Counted from the stretch's first letter, positions 8,647 through 18,297 are shown. The stretch: DNA of 64,000 nucleotides from Enterococcus florum (GCF_004309355.1 NZ_BJCC01000008.1:62001-126000), one strand, 5' to 3'. Notes: generated from the sequence alone by a model not told the origin. Translations and numbers: made by a program.

Positions 8647-9846
8647 TTATTGCTCGTACGTTTTCTCAATAAACGCCGCCGCTCGTTTGGCACCGTCACC
8701 ATCAAAAATGTGTGCCAGCTCTTGAGCTTTTTTCAGATAAGATGGTGTTTGGATGGTCTCAATCGCCGTCAACAATTTCTTCCGTGTCAACACAAGAGGG
8801 TCAAGCCGGATGGCATTTCCGTATTCCTGACAATCGTGCAGATTCATTTTCTGTTCTTGCTGCAACCCAAAGCCGATGAAGGGCTTGCCGGACAAACAAG
8901 CAGTTTGCACAGTGCCCTCTCCGCCATGAATGATTGAAAACTGCACGTAAGGGGCCAGCAAAGGCGCCGGCAGTAGGTCCGTGATGTGAATTGAAGTTCC
9001 AGCAAATGATTGAATCGCCTCCTGAACCAAGTATTGCTTCAGAGGAGCCAAGACGACATACTCGGTTTCTTTCAGAATCGCTAAAATCCGTTTCGCCAAA
9101 CGCTGATTGCCTGAGCTGCCGAGGGCCAGATAAACAATCGGCTTTTCTTGAGATTCTTGGATCAGTCGCAGGATATTTGCCGGCAGCTGTGTATCCAAGT
9201 GTGCGAAAATCGGTCCGACATTATGGTAATTTGGTGGATACTCTGATACATTAGTAAATTCGCGGAAGGTCGTGATCAGATTCTGGTCGCCATCTAGCAT
9301 GTCGATCGTATACTTGGGAAGCTTGAGATCGTATTGCTGAGCGATTTTCTTAAATGCTCGCGGTTTCCAGGGGATCTTCAACATCAGCTGGTCCACGCTC
9401 TTTTTTGCCCAAGAGCCTGTCTGGTGAGTCAGCTGTGGCCGTGATAAAGCATAGGGCTTAATATAAACCAAGGGGAATTTGGCGATGCGTGCGCTGAGAA
9501 AGATCGTAACGTTGCTGCCGGTCACTACTGCTCTTGGTTTTTGCTGCTGCAGAAAAGCCAGTTCGTTTTGAACTCGTTGTGCCACCATTTCCTCGGTAAA
9601 AGGATTAGTCAAGCCCTTCATTTGATCGAGGGCAATGATTTGTCTCTCTTGCTCCTTCGTTAAAACGGGAGTCAACAGAGTAAAGGCGAAACCTGCTTTC
9701 GTAATCCAGTCTGCGAAGGTTCGGGAAAAGCCGAAAAATTGGCAGTCATAACGGGGAGACAGTTGTTTGGCTACCTCGATCATGCGCGTTGTTTCAGCCA
9801 AGTTGAACGTTGCCGGGGCAAAGACGAATACCGGACGCTGTGCCAT
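8647..9846 (-). CDS. Family-1 (MGT/UGT-like) glycosyltransferase
   Basis: A 399-aa GT-B enzyme that probably moves a hexose from a UDP-sugar onto a small hydrophobic acceptor or lipid. The N-terminal half is the acceptor domain (FVFAPATFNLAETTRM). The C-terminal half has YLALGSSGNQ near residue 235 and the donor-binding signature HGGEGTVQTACLSGKPFIG near 308. Bacterial relatives include macrolide glycosyltransferases. AAGGAG precedes the ATG. It lies 14 bases after a MarR gene, so it is probably regulated by it and inducible by a small molecule. Acceptor unknown. Confidence 0.85.
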   Translation of the reverse strand: MAQRPVFVFAPATFNLAETTRMIEVAKQLSPRYDCQFFGFSRTFADWITKAGFAFTLLTPVLTKEQERQIIALDQMKGLTNPFTEEMVAQRVQNELAFLQQQKPRAVVTGSNVTIFLSARIAKFPLVYIKPYALSRPQLTHQTGSWAKKSVDQLMLKIPWKPRAFKKIAQQYDLKLPKYTIDMLDGDQNLITTFREFTNVSEYPPNYHNVGPIFAHLDTQLPANILRLIQESQEKPIVYLALGSSGNQRLAKRILAILKETEYVVLAPLKQYLVQEAIQSFAGTSIHITDLLPAPLLAPYVQFSIIHGGEGTVQTACLSGKPFIGFGLQQEQKMNLHDCQEYGNAIRLDPLVLTRKKLLTAIETIQTPSYLKKAQELAHIFDGDGAKRAAAFIEKTYEQ

Positions 9847-9860
9847 AAAACACTCCTTTT

Positions 9861-10328
9861 CTAGCTGGTAGAGAAGGGATCGTTCAAGCCATTTTGCTTC
9901 AGCAATTCTTCTCCAGACAACAATAATTTATTAAGTAATTGATTCAAATGAATCATTTCATCTTCTGTCAAACGGTTCAAAAAGATCGTGTCTTCCGTAT
10001 GAATCTTGTAGCTGAATGCTCGGCCTTTGTCTGTCAGCTCGATCATCAGGATTCGTCGATCTGATCTGGAGGGATACCGTCTCAGCAGTCCTTTTTGTTC
10101 CAGCTTGCCGATCATTTCCGAAGCCGATTGGGGCCGCATATTGACCAGTGACACGAGTTCCTTTTGACTGATTAATGGATACTTTTTCAGAAGCGACAGC
10201 AATTGATTCTGACCCTTGTAGGCATAGCGCCACTGTGGATGGTAATTTTTTGATTTATAATAATCTTCCAGCATGGATTCCAAAGACAGGTAATTGTTAA
10301 CAATTTCTTTTTTCAATTTGTCGGTCAT
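9861..10328 (-). CDS. MarR-family transcriptional regulator
   Basis: A 155-aa winged-helix repressor. The helix-turn-helix is near residues 55-80 (LISQKELVSLVNMRPQSAS) and the wing follows (RYPSRSDRRILMIELTDKG), the signature MarR segment. A GAGGGAGA site precedes the ATG. It is the first gene of a two-gene operon with the glycosyltransferase, which it probably represses together with itself. Confidence 0.9.
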   Translation of the reverse strand: MTDKLKKEIVNNYLSLESMLEDYYKSKNYHPQWRYAYKGQNQLLSLLKKYPLISQKELVSLVNMRPQSASEMIGKLEQKGLLRRYPSRSDRRILMIELTDKGRAFSYKIHTEDTIFLNRLTEDEMIHLNQLLNKLLLSGEELLKQNGLNDPFSTS

Positions 10329-10392
10329 GGTAGATCTCCCTCGCTTTCCACTTCCATTTTATCAAGGGAGACCGGTGTCGATCGGGGATTTC

Positions 10393-10424
10393 AAAAAAAA
10401 GAACATCTTCTTTTTGAAGATGTT
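10393..10424 (-). terminator. Terminator of the dapA-dapB-dapH operon
   Basis: On the minus strand AACATCTTC, a 5-base loop and GAAGATGTT are followed by a T-run just beyond dapH. Confidence 0.85.
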
Positions 10425-10437
10425 TTAAAAAAGTTGG

Positions 10438-11148
10438 TTATTTCCGCAGATCGTCAAGAAATTCGGTTTTACCAGCGGTTTTTTCGTCTTTCATTTTGAT
10501 TACACGGGCAGGCGAACCAGCGACGACAGCCCCGGCAGGAACATCCTCCGTTACGATCGCTCCGGCTGCAACGACAGCATCCTTTCCGACACGCACTCCT
10601 TCTAAAACGACGGCATTTGCACCGACCAGTACATTGTCTTCGATGATTACAGGGGTAGCACTAGGCGGTTCCAATACGCCTGCTAAAACGGCTCCTGCAC
10701 CAATATGGGCACGTTTGCCGACAGTTGCGCGGGCACCTAGGATAGCTCCCATGTCGATCATCGTGCTTTCACCGACAGAGGCTCCTATATTGATGATGGC
10801 CCCCATCATGATCACAGCGTGGTCGCCGATCGATACGCGATCTCGGATCATCGCACCGGGTTCGATTCGGGCGTTGACCTCGGTGATATCCAGCATCGGT
10901 ACTGCCGAGCTGCGTCGGTCATATTCAATGTGGCTTTCAGTAATCCGATCATCGTGCTCGCTCATCAAGGCCTTTACATCTTCGGCGTTGCCGATCCAGA
11001 TCCAGGAATGGCCTTGGCCAAAAATTTTGACCTGATCGCTTTTGACTGCGGCTAGGTCACCTTGAACATAGGCTTTTACGGGCGTAGTTTTTTCTGCATT
11101 TTTGATAAACTTAGCGATCTCATAAGGATCGGTTAATTTTGCTGACAT
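10438..11148 (-). CDS. dapH: Tetrahydrodipicolinate N-acetyltransferase
   Basis: Acetylates tetrahydrodipicolinate with acetyl-CoA, the first step of the acetyl branch of lysine/diaminopimelate synthesis. The 236-aa length matches Bacillus DapH. The central and C-terminal parts are left-handed beta-helix hexapeptide repeats ([33 protein letters not shown]), ending in [15 protein letters not shown]. The ATG at 11148 has AGTGAGG 7 bases upstream; a GTG at 11160 overlapping the dapB stop is the alternative. Third gene of the dapA-dapB-dapH operon. Confidence 0.93.
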   Translation of the reverse strand: MSAKLTDPYEIAKFIKNAEKTTPVKAYVQGDLAAVKSDQVKIFGQGHSWIWIGNAEDVKALMSEHDDRITESHIEYDRRSSAVPMLDITEVNARIEPGAMIRDRVSIGDHAVIMMGAIINIGASVGESTMIDMGAILGARATVGKRAHIGAGAVLAGVLEPPSATPVIIEDNVLVGANAVVLEGVRVGKDAVVAAGAIVTEDVPAGAVVAGSPARVIKMKDEKTAGKTEFLDDLRK

Positions 11149-11156
11149 CAAATTCC

Positions 11157-11912
11157 TCACTTTTCGTCGATTAATTGTTCCATGTTGTACAGCCCTATGG
11201 TTTTGGTGCTGATATATTTTGCAGCTTTGACGGCGCCGCTGGCAAAAACATTGCGTGACAGAGCCAAATGATTCAATTCGATGACTTCATCGGGACCCGC
11301 ATAGATCACGGTATGTTCTCCTGGGATCGTTCCGCCGCGGACGGCATGGATCCCGAGTTCGGAGAGAGGATTGGCCAAATCATTGTCGTGGCGGCCATAA
11401 ATATAAGTCTTTTTTTCTTGAACAGCATCGTTAACAGCATCTGCCAACAATAATGCGGTTCCGCTGGGTGAGTCTTTTTTCTGATTGTGATGCTTCTCAA
11501 CGATCTCTATGTTGAAATTATCTTCCAGCAGGGGCGTGATCTCACGGATCGCCTTGGCCAGAAGATTGATTCCTAACGACATGTTGAAAGAGAAAAAGAC
11601 CGCAGTTTTTTTGCTGGCTTCTGCCAAATAAGCTTTGGTGTCTTCGTTCAGACCCGTAGTGGCGATCACTACCGGCAGCTGCTTGCCTACACAATAATCT
11701 AAAACAGCAGGGACCGCCGTGTAATGAGAAAAATCGATTACGACATCGGCTGAGACATCGCATTCGTCTAGGCTTTGAAAAGTTGGGAAATCGGCGGCAA
11801 ACGTTTCACGATCGATCCCAGCAGCAACAGTCATGTTCTCTTGATCTGCGATGATCTCCTGTAACACTTTTCCCATACGGCCGTTTGCGCCGTGTAAAAT
11901 TACGTTGATCAT
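11157..11912 (-). CDS. dapB: 4-hydroxy-tetrahydrodipicolinate reductase
   Basis: Reduces the dapA product with NAD(P)H to tetrahydrodipicolinate. The N-terminus has the Rossmann motif [10 protein letters not shown], and [15 protein letters not shown] near residue 143 is the family signature with the catalytic His and Lys. The 251-aa length is normal. The start lies one base after the dapA stop and the stop overlaps the dapH start region, so the three genes are coupled. Confidence 0.95.
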   Translation of the reverse strand: MINVILHGANGRMGKVLQEIIADQENMTVAAGIDRETFAADFPTFQSLDECDVSADVVIDFSHYTAVPAVLDYCVGKQLPVVIATTGLNEDTKAYLAEASKKTAVFFSFNMSLGINLLAKAIREITPLLEDNFNIEIVEKHHNQKKDSPSGTALLLADAVNDAVQEKKTYIYGRHDNDLANPLSELGIHAVRGGTIPGEHTVIYAGPDEVIELNHLALSRNVFASGAVKAAKYISTKTIGLYNMEQLIDEK

Positions 11913-11913
11913 T

Positions 11914-12798
11914 TTAGACCTCCAATCCGTAGGCAGCCATTTCTTTTTTCACGCGTTCGATGGTTTCCGATTTTGCTGCACTCAATGGCAGGCGGAAGTT
12001 CGGGTCGATTTTGCCCAAAAGACCTACACCGGTTTTTACAGGAATCGGATTGACCTCGCAGAAGATCGCGTGGATTAACGGCAATTGTGCTAACTGCAAC
12101 TCTCGGCCTTTTTCGTAATCGCCGTCTAAAATCGCTTGGGTCAGCGCATGGGTCTGTCTTGGCGCGATATTGGCGATAGTGGAGATGCAGCCTTTGCCAC
12201 CTAGCACCATCAATGGCAGCACTTGATCGTCGTTTCCTGAATAGACAGTAAAACCTTCAGGGGCGATCCGGCAGATTTCAGCGATCTGCGAAATGTCGCC
12301 GCTGGCTTCTTTGATGCCGACGATGTTTGGAATGGTTGCCAGTTTTTTGACCATTTCTGGAGTGATGTTGAGATTGGTGCGGGAGGCAACAGAATAAAGA
12401 ATAATCGGCAAATCAACGCTCTGGGCAATTTTTTCGTAGTGTAAAAACAACCCAGTATCAGAGGCTTTGTTATAGTAAGGGGTCACGACCAATAGGGCAT
12501 CTGCGCCTACTGCTTCGGCTCCTGTGGATAATTCAATCGCATGGTTGGTATCATTGACGCCGGTTCCCGCAATGACAGGCAAACGTCCAGCCGCTTTTTT
12601 GACGACGGCTTCGATCACTTGGATGTGTTCTTCGTTGGTCAAGGTAGAGGCCTCTCCTGTGGTCCCACAAGCAACGATCGCATCGGTTCCTTCTGCAATA
12701 TGCCATTCTACTAGTTCATCTAATCGTTTAAAATCAACAGCCCCGTCCTCATGCATCGGTGTAACCAGCGCAACTGCTGTGCCTTCAAATATGCTCAA
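11914..12798 (-). CDS. dapA: 4-hydroxy-tetrahydrodipicolinate synthase
   Basis: Condenses pyruvate and aspartate semialdehyde, the committed step to lysine and cell-wall diaminopimelate. TIM-barrel enzyme of 294 aa with CGTTGEASTL near residue 45, the Tyr in VTPYYNK, and the Schiff-base Lys in GIKEASGD. The TTG at 12798 is chosen because GGAG sits 8 bases upstream; the GTG at 12807 abuts that site and is unlikely. First gene of the operon, behind a good sigma-A promoter. The aspartokinase and semialdehyde dehydrogenase genes are not in this window. Confidence 0.94.
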   Translation of the reverse strand: MSIFEGTAVALVTPMHEDGAVDFKRLDELVEWHIAEGTDAIVACGTTGEASTLTNEEHIQVIEAVVKKAAGRLPVIAGTGVNDTNHAIELSTGAEAVGADALLVVTPYYNKASDTGLFLHYEKIAQSVDLPIILYSVASRTNLNITPEMVKKLATIPNIVGIKEASGDISQIAEICRIAPEGFTVYSGNDDQVLPLMVLGGKGCISTIANIAPRQTHALTQAILDGDYEKGRELQLAQLPLIHAIFCEVNPIPVKTGVGLLGKIDPNFRLPLSAAKSETIERVKKEMAAYGLEV

Positions 12799-12870
12799 AT
12801 CAAACACTCCTTTGTGTGTAATTTCCGAACAATGTTTCCATTGCTGGAGGATAATGCTTTAGTATCTCGA

Positions 12871-12899
12871 ATTATAACGATAAAATGAGACTTTGTCTA
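12871..12899 (-). promoter_or_regulatory. Promoter of the dapA operon
   Basis: On the minus strand TAGACA, 17 bases and TATAAT lie about 70 bases before the dapA start. The resulting leader of about 60 bases is too short for a lysine riboswitch and none of its conserved elements is seen. Confidence 0.75.
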
Positions 12900-13052
12900 T
12901 TTTTTCTCATTAAAAAAACAGATAGCTGAGAAAGTAAAAAAACTCGTACATATTAGTAGAAATTGAATGGACGTGATCAAAATAAAAATTTTGGATAGTT
13001 CTCACTCCAAAAAATGCGTATAATAGAAGGAAAGCGTTTTCTAAAATGAAGG

Positions 13053-14828
13053 GTGTTGTTACAAATATTGAAAATCTATAAAGAAGAATTACTGCCACAC
13101 ATTCCTAAATTGCCGTTGCCGGATTTAGCAGATACCTTGAAAGCGCTACTGGACTGGGCGGAACCGGTGACGGATCCACAAGAATTAGCCGCCTTTAAAG
13201 CACAGACCGAATCTTTTGAAAAGTCGCAGGGACAGGTGCTGCAGGAGAGATTGAAGGCTCACCAAGCCCAAACTGCGGGCAGTTGGTTGGCAGATTTTTG
13301 GCAGGAGATGTATTTAGAAAGCCGTGGTTGTCTGCAAAGCGAATCCAACTTTGCGCTGGTGATCCAGCCGAGCTATTATGACCAGATTTCCTCTAAAGCT
13401 GAAAAAGCGGCCCGATTGATCTACTGTTTATCAGCGATTTATTTTGAGTTGGTCCAAGGACATTATCCGTTAGAAAAAAACCGGGATGATCGTCAGGTTG
13501 ATATGTCCTTTTATTTAAATTTTTTCAAAAGCTGCCGAATTCCAGGGAGCCACATCGATCGTTTCTATCGCGGAGAAATGACAGCTGAAAACAGTTCGGT
13601 ATTGGTGATCCATCAAGGTAATTATTATCAAGTCAAGGTCACTGATGAAGTCGGCCAACCCTATTCTTTGGAACAATTAGTGAAGACCCTCCAGACGATC
13701 CTGCAGCAAAAAGATCAAGCCACCCTAGCTGAAAAGCGTCTTGCTCATTTTACAGGCTTGCCCCGCGAGGCTTCGGCAACATTGTACCAGCAGCTGAGGG
13801 CGACAAAAACCAATCAAGCTGCATTGCGGTCAATTGAAGATGCTTTGTTTGCGGTAAATTTTTCTGCCGGTCCAGACGATACGGTGGAGGAACGGATTTT
13901 TGATCTTTTGCTGAATCCTCATGATCAATTTATCACAAAAACGCTGCAGGCTACCATTACTCAACAGGGCTGGATTGGCATTAACATCGAGCACACGGCG
14001 GTAGATGGCGTTCCAGCCATGAATCTTTTGACCAGGGTCTTCAAGCGATTTCAACAGGAGCCGCTGCAGACAGGTCGTCTTTCGAAGGTGGATTTAGCAG
14101 AACGACTGGAGTGGCAGCTGACCAAAGATGACGAGGCGGCCCTGGCGGCATGTGAAACGGTGGTGGCAGCTGAGAACAACTCCTACACCATTCAGCACAA
14201 AGTCGTAAATTGTCTAGGAAAAAAACAAATCAAGCAGTCCAAAACCAGTCCAGATGCCTTTTTTCATATTGCTTTGACCATGGCACAGTTTAGAACTTTC
14301 CACTGTCTAAAGTCAGTCTATGAACCAGTAGCGATGCGGGGTTTTTATCAAGGACGAACCGAGTGTGCCCGTGCCGTCAGCAAGGAGAAAAAACAATTTA
14401 TCGAATTTTTGACGGAGTATGAATGCGCAGCGGCCACAAAAGAGCAGGTGCTGGAAGCCTTTCAGCTGGCCGCCAAGGCTCACGGAGAACGTATTCGCCA
14501 GTGCCAGCAGGGCTTGGGTGTCGAACGCCATCTTTTTGGCTTGCAAAAAATGCTGGAACCGACAGAATGTCCAGATGCCTTTTTCTCGACAGATTGCTTA
14601 AAAGCCGTCACCAGCAATTTCATTTCCACCACAGGCATTCCTTACGAACTGCTGGAATCCTTCAGCTTTGGACCCGTCGATAAAGATGGTTACGGGCTGT
14701 ATTATGGTCTGTTGGAAGAAAAAATCATGTTGACTCTTTCTTCTAAAAAGGAACAGGCAGAAAAGGGCAGGGAGCTGTTGGAACAAACCGAAATGGCCTT
14801 GAAAGAGCTCTACGAACTGCTAACATAA
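13053..14828 (+). CDS. Choline/carnitine O-acyltransferase family protein
   Basis: A 591-aa CoA-dependent acyltransferase. The family catalytic motif is present: IEHTAVDGVPAMN near residue 309, with the general-base His and a following D-G. The N-terminus LPHIPKLPLPDLADTL matches the start of carnitine and choline acyltransferases, and QSKTSPDAFFHIALTMAQF with ECARAVSKE fits the C-terminal acyl/choline-binding half. The reaction would move an acyl group between CoA and carnitine, choline or a similar alcohol. The start is uncertain: the GTG at 13053 touches the ribosome site and a TTG at 13068 may be used. A -10 TATAAT lies at 13019. The gene is divergent from dapA. The family is mostly eukaryotic; the bacterial role is unclear. 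Confidence 0.82.
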   Translation: MLLQILKIYKEELLPHIPKLPLPDLADTLKALLDWAEPVTDPQELAAFKAQTESFEKSQGQVLQERLKAHQAQTAGSWLADFWQEMYLESRGCLQSESNFALVIQPSYYDQISSKAEKAARLIYCLSAIYFELVQGHYPLEKNRDDRQVDMSFYLNFFKSCRIPGSHIDRFYRGEMTAENSSVLVIHQGNYYQVKVTDEVGQPYSLEQLVKTLQTILQQKDQATLAEKRLAHFTGLPREASATLYQQLRATKTNQAALRSIEDALFAVNFSAGPDDTVEERIFDLLLNPHDQFITKTLQATITQQGWIGINIEHTAVDGVPAMNLLTRVFKRFQQEPLQTGRLSKVDLAERLEWQLTKDDEAALAACETVVAAENNSYTIQHKVVNCLGKKQIKQSKTSPDAFFHIALTMAQFRTFHCLKSVYEPVAMRGFYQGRTECARAVSKEKKQFIEFLTEYECAAATKEQVLEAFQLAAKAHGERIRQCQQGLGVERHLFGLQKMLEPTECPDAFFSTDCLKAVTSNFISTTGIPYELLESFSFGPVDKDGYGLYYGLLEEKIMLTLSSKKEQAEKGRELLEQTEMALKELYELLT

Positions 14829-14844
14829 TCTATGCCAATCAACC

Positions 14845-14873
14845 AGCCAACCCTTGGGAGTAACGGGTTGGCT
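14845..14873. terminator. Terminator after the acyltransferase gene
   Basis: AGCCAACCC and GGGTTGGCT form a perfect 9-bp stem with an 11-base loop and a short T-rich tail. Confidence 0.7.
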
Positions 14874-14886
14874 GTTCTTTGTTGTG

Positions 14887-15640
14887 TTAATATTTGGCGC
14901 GGCGAGCCAGACGGATATACTTCCAAAAGCGCTCAGAGTCATGGTAGAAGTATATGATCCTGCCTTCAGAAGCATCGAATTGATACCCATCTCATTATAA
15001 ATAAGAGCAACCATGGACTACTCCATCTTTTCTTCGATTTCACGATTTTCCAGTTCGTAGATGAAAGGCTCGTGTTCAACCACCACATATTCTTCTAGAA
15101 CGTCGATCCTTTGCATCTGTGCAGGCACTTCACCAGAATAGGTAGGCGTCAAGCACAACCCGTAGCGCTCGGATCGCAGAAAACGCCAAATCCACCACAC
15201 ATATGCCTCTCAGAATCGTTGAGGCAGCCTATGGCTTGTCCGCTGCTTGCTGCCGCTAGTCGTAGCGCTCATTTTGACATCTTAACCCAATAAGGCAGCG
15301 GTTAAATAGGTTGATCTGGGTGAGGAGTAAGACTGGATGTGGCTGTTTGCGGTAGATGCTGGTTGCAGGTTATATGCGAGTTTGAAGGTCCACGTAAAGG
15401 CTTCATGCGGCGAGACCCCATAGTCAAAGGCGATCTGCAAAATAGTTTGACTGTCTCAGACTTCCTTCAAGGCGATGGACATTTAGGTTATTTTTTTGAA
15501 CTCTCATGTGGTATAGAAATACGAATAGTCCAGAGTGTTCCTAGACATCAGGTAACTTTTGAGGGCGAGCTGCTTCCTTGTCTCGATTACACTCAGGTGG
15601 TACTGGAGCGACTTTATAAAGAATATAACAGCAATATTTT
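14887..15640 (-). pseudogene. Decayed AraC-family regulator
   Basis: Pieces of one protein appear on the minus strand in shifting frames. An AraC helix-turn-helix segment, ILQIAFDYGVSPHEAF then TWTFKLAYNLQPAS, is read near 15370-15445. Downstream, VLEEYVVVEHEPFIYELENR (15050-15110) and IIYFYHDSERFWKYIRLARR (14893-14960) resemble the effector-binding C-terminal domain, ending at a TAA. Stops and frameshifts separate the pieces and no intact frame remains. The boundaries are approximate. Confidence 0.6.
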
Positions 15641-15735
15641 CCATATTTTTACAGCTGAATCCCATTTCTCAAACCTAGTTTTCTAGACTTTTTTTGTGAT
15701 TCATAAATGATGAACGTCATGGATTGTTTTTCTGA

Positions 15736-15764
15736 TTGGATAAATACCGCATTTATACTATAAT
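15736..15764 (+). promoter_or_regulatory. Promoter of the deacetylase-lysA-dapF operon
   Basis: TTGGAT, a 17-base spacer and TATAAT lie 67 bases before the first gene. Confidence 0.75.
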
Positions 15765-15781
15765 GATTAGAAACTATCGAT

Positions 15782-15813
15782 AGCATTCTAATGAAACTAT
15801 TAGAATGCTTTTG
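15782..15813 (+). promoter_or_regulatory. Leader hairpin, attenuator-like
   Basis: AGCATTCTAAT and ATTAGAATGCT make a perfect 11-bp stem with a 6-base loop followed by TTTT, between the promoter and the first ATG. Its position in a biosynthetic leader suggests attenuation or an mRNA-stability element; no leader peptide or riboswitch core is seen. Confidence 0.55.
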
Positions 15814-15830
15814 AAGCAAAGGGTGATTCA

Positions 15831-16988
15831 ATGATTGATCAGGAGATTCAAGCATTAGAGGAACAAGTGACGAGGACACGCCGCGAGTTGCATCAGATTC
15901 CAGAATTAGGCCTGGAGGAATTCAAAACAGCGGCGTACATTCGAGAAAAATTAAAGGCTTTTGGAATTACAGAAATCCATGAGGTGATCGGAACGGGAAC
16001 GGTGGCTGTCTTGCGCGGCGAGCGTCCAGGGAAAACCATCGCCTATCGGACGGACATCGATGCATTGCCGGTGACGGAGCAAACGGGTTATGCCTTTGCC
16101 TCGAAAACACCTGGGAAAATGCACGCCTGCGGTCACGACGGACATATGGCGACGATGCTGGGATTTATTTCTTATTTAACTAGTCATCCTGAAAAAGTGC
16201 AGGGTACGCTCGTTTTTGTTTTTCAACCTGCCGAGGAGGGACCTGGCGGAGCCAAGCTGATCTTGGAAACTGGCATTTTGCAGGAGCTGGGGGTAGAGGA
16301 GATCGTCGGGATGCATGTATTTCCTGATCTGCCCGCTGGGAAAATCGCCTGTCGGCCTGGACCGATGATGGCTCGAAATGCGGAAGTGACGATCAAGATC
16401 ATTGGTGTGAGTTCGCATGGTGCGCAACCGCAGCAAGGAGAAGATGCGGTGGTCGCCGCAGCAGCTGTCGTGACGGGGTTGAATTCGATTGTTTCTCGCA
16501 ATATTGGCCCGCTGGAAAATGCAGTGTTGACCTTTGGGACGATCCATGGTGGGGAAGCGATGAATATCGTGGCGCAGGAAGTTGTCTTACATGGCTCGAT
16601 GCGGGCTTTTGACGATCAAGTTTATGATGAGGTTTGTCGTCGGATCGAATTACTGTCCAACGGGATCGCGGAGGGCTACAGCTGCAGGGCCGAAGTGATC
16701 TTCAACCATATGTATCGGGTGGTGGACAATGATCCGCGAATGGTACGCACGTTGGAAAAGACCGCAGCAGCCTACTACGAAGAAACACCGCCGTATTTGA
16801 TTGCGGAGGATTTCTCTTTATACCAAACAGCGATGCCGGGAATGTTTTTCTTCTTGGGCATTCGTGATGAGGAAAAGGGCTATACCTATCCACTGCACAG
16901 CGGGAAAATGAAATTTGATGAAACGCATTTGTTGTTAGGCATTCAGACCTTCGTCGATTTGATCGGCGCACTAAACGAGGAGGAATAA
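15831..16988 (+). CDS. N-acetyldiaminopimelate deacetylase (M20 family)
   Basis: Removes acetate from N-acetyl-LL-diaminopimelate, completing the acetyl branch begun by DapH. The 385-aa zinc amidohydrolase has the M20D metal motif HACGHDGHMATML near residue 100, the catalytic Glu pair in QPAEEGPGG and a dimerisation insert (GVSSHGAQPQQGEDAV). This is the ortholog type of B. subtilis YkuR. The ATG at 15831 follows AAAGGGTG. It lies one base from lysA. The aminotransferase between DapH and this enzyme is not encoded here. Confidence 0.9.
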   Translation: MIDQEIQALEEQVTRTRRELHQIPELGLEEFKTAAYIREKLKAFGITEIHEVIGTGTVAVLRGERPGKTIAYRTDIDALPVTEQTGYAFASKTPGKMHACGHDGHMATMLGFISYLTSHPEKVQGTLVFVFQPAEEGPGGAKLILETGILQELGVEEIVGMHVFPDLPAGKIACRPGPMMARNAEVTIKIIGVSSHGAQPQQGEDAVVAAAAVVTGLNSIVSRNIGPLENAVLTFGTIHGGEAMNIVAQEVVLHGSMRAFDDQVYDEVCRRIELLSNGIAEGYSCRAEVIFNHMYRVVDNDPRMVRTLEKTAAAYYEETPPYLIAEDFSLYQTAMPGMFFFLGIRDEEKGYTYPLHSGKMKFDETHLLLGIQTFVDLIGALNEEE

Positions 16989-16989
16989 G

Positions 16990-18288
16990 ATGGATTATAC
17001 TGTAGAAAACGGACATTTGATATGGGATGGCTGCGACACTGTTGAACTGGCAAAGGAATACGGCACTCCTTTGTATGTCTTTTCGCAAACGATGATCGAA
17101 GAGCGTTTGCAAGAGTTGCAGCGAGATTTTGTCGACAAATATGAAAATGTTCGTGTGGCTTATGCCAGTAAAGCCTTCTCCACATTGGCGATGATGAAAA
17201 TTATCGAAAAACAGGGCTTTTGTTTAGAAGTTCTTTCTGATGGCGAGTTGCATACGGCGATTCAAGCCGGCTTCCCCGCGGAAAAAATCGAAATCAATGG
17301 CAATAATAAATCCCTAGCGGAGGTTGAAATGGCCATCGAACACGGTGTCGGTCGAATCATTGTCGACAGCCTGCACGAGGTTGATTTGATTTCCAGTCTG
17401 GCGCAGGAAAAAGGCAAAACGATCCAAGTGCTGTTCCGAATCACGCCAGAGGTCAATGTGGCGACACATTCCTTTATTTCCACCGGGCAAAAGGATTCAA
17501 AATTTGGTATACCGATCAATGAGGAGATTCTGTTCCCGTTGGTGAAAAAAGCGATTCAGGCAAAAGGGATCGAATTTTTAGGCTTCCACTTCCATGTCGG
17601 CAGCCAGCTTTTTGAGAATGAGGCTCATCTTGGGGCGGTGGATATCGCACTGGATTTGATGAAGGAAGTGCGGACTCGTTTTGACTATGCAGTGAGCGAG
17701 CTGAATTTTGGCGGTGGTTATGGTGTGCAATATACGGACAAAGACGTTCGGCAGCCGTATTCGTATTTTTTAGATCCAATGATGGAGCGAGTGCTGAATT
17801 TCTGTGAACGAGAAGGCTTTACTCAACCCGCGGTAGTAATCGAACCCGGCCGCAGCATCGTGGCGGAGGCGGGGATTTCGCTGCATACCATCGGAGCGAT
17901 CAAAGAACTACCTGAAATCCGCAAATATGTCAGTATCGATGGTGGAATGACCGATAATATTCGCCCCGGCCTTTACGATGCGGAATACACTGGAATTCTA
18001 GCCAACAAGGCTGATCAAGCACCAATTGAAACTGTGACAGTGTCCGGAAAAGCTTGTGAAAGCACGGATATCTTAGTCAAAGACCTGAAATTGCCTGCGG
18101 TTGAATCAGGCGACATTTTTGCCACTTTTTCGACAGGCGCATACGGTTATTCGATGGCCAGCAATTACAACAAATTAGCGATTCCTGCAGTAGTACTTGT
18201 CAAGGAGGGGCAATCTAACTTGATCGTGAAACGTCAGAGCTTGGAGCAGATGATCGAGAACGAAGTACTGCCAGACTATTTGAAATGA
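16990..18288 (+). CDS. lysA: Diaminopimelate decarboxylase
   Basis: Converts meso-diaminopimelate to L-lysine using pyridoxal phosphate. The 432-aa fold-III enzyme has PLP Lys61 in VAYASKAFST, HFHVGSQ near residue 200, the glycine-rich phosphate loop FGGGYG, EPGRSIVAEAG and the substrate Cys in GKACESTD. The length is normal. It begins one base after the deacetylase stop and is followed after 9 bases by dapF, forming a tight lysine operon. Confidence 0.95.
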   Translation: MDYTVENGHLIWDGCDTVELAKEYGTPLYVFSQTMIEERLQELQRDFVDKYENVRVAYASKAFSTLAMMKIIEKQGFCLEVLSDGELHTAIQAGFPAEKIEINGNNKSLAEVEMAIEHGVGRIIVDSLHEVDLISSLAQEKGKTIQVLFRITPEVNVATHSFISTGQKDSKFGIPINEEILFPLVKKAIQAKGIEFLGFHFHVGSQLFENEAHLGAVDIALDLMKEVRTRFDYAVSELNFGGGYGVQYTDKDVRQPYSYFLDPMMERVLNFCEREGFTQPAVVIEPGRSIVAEAGISLHTIGAIKELPEIRKYVSIDGGMTDNIRPGLYDAEYTGILANKADQAPIETVTVSGKACESTDILVKDLKLPAVESGDIFATFSTGAYGYSMASNYNKLAIPAVVLVKEGQSNLIVKRQSLEQMIENEVLPDYLK

Positions 18289-18297
18289 GGTGAAAGC

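Noticed and set aside
12799-13052. Lysine riboswitch upstream of dapA
   Set aside because: The predicted leader is only about 60 bases and no conserved L-box core or terminator is present.
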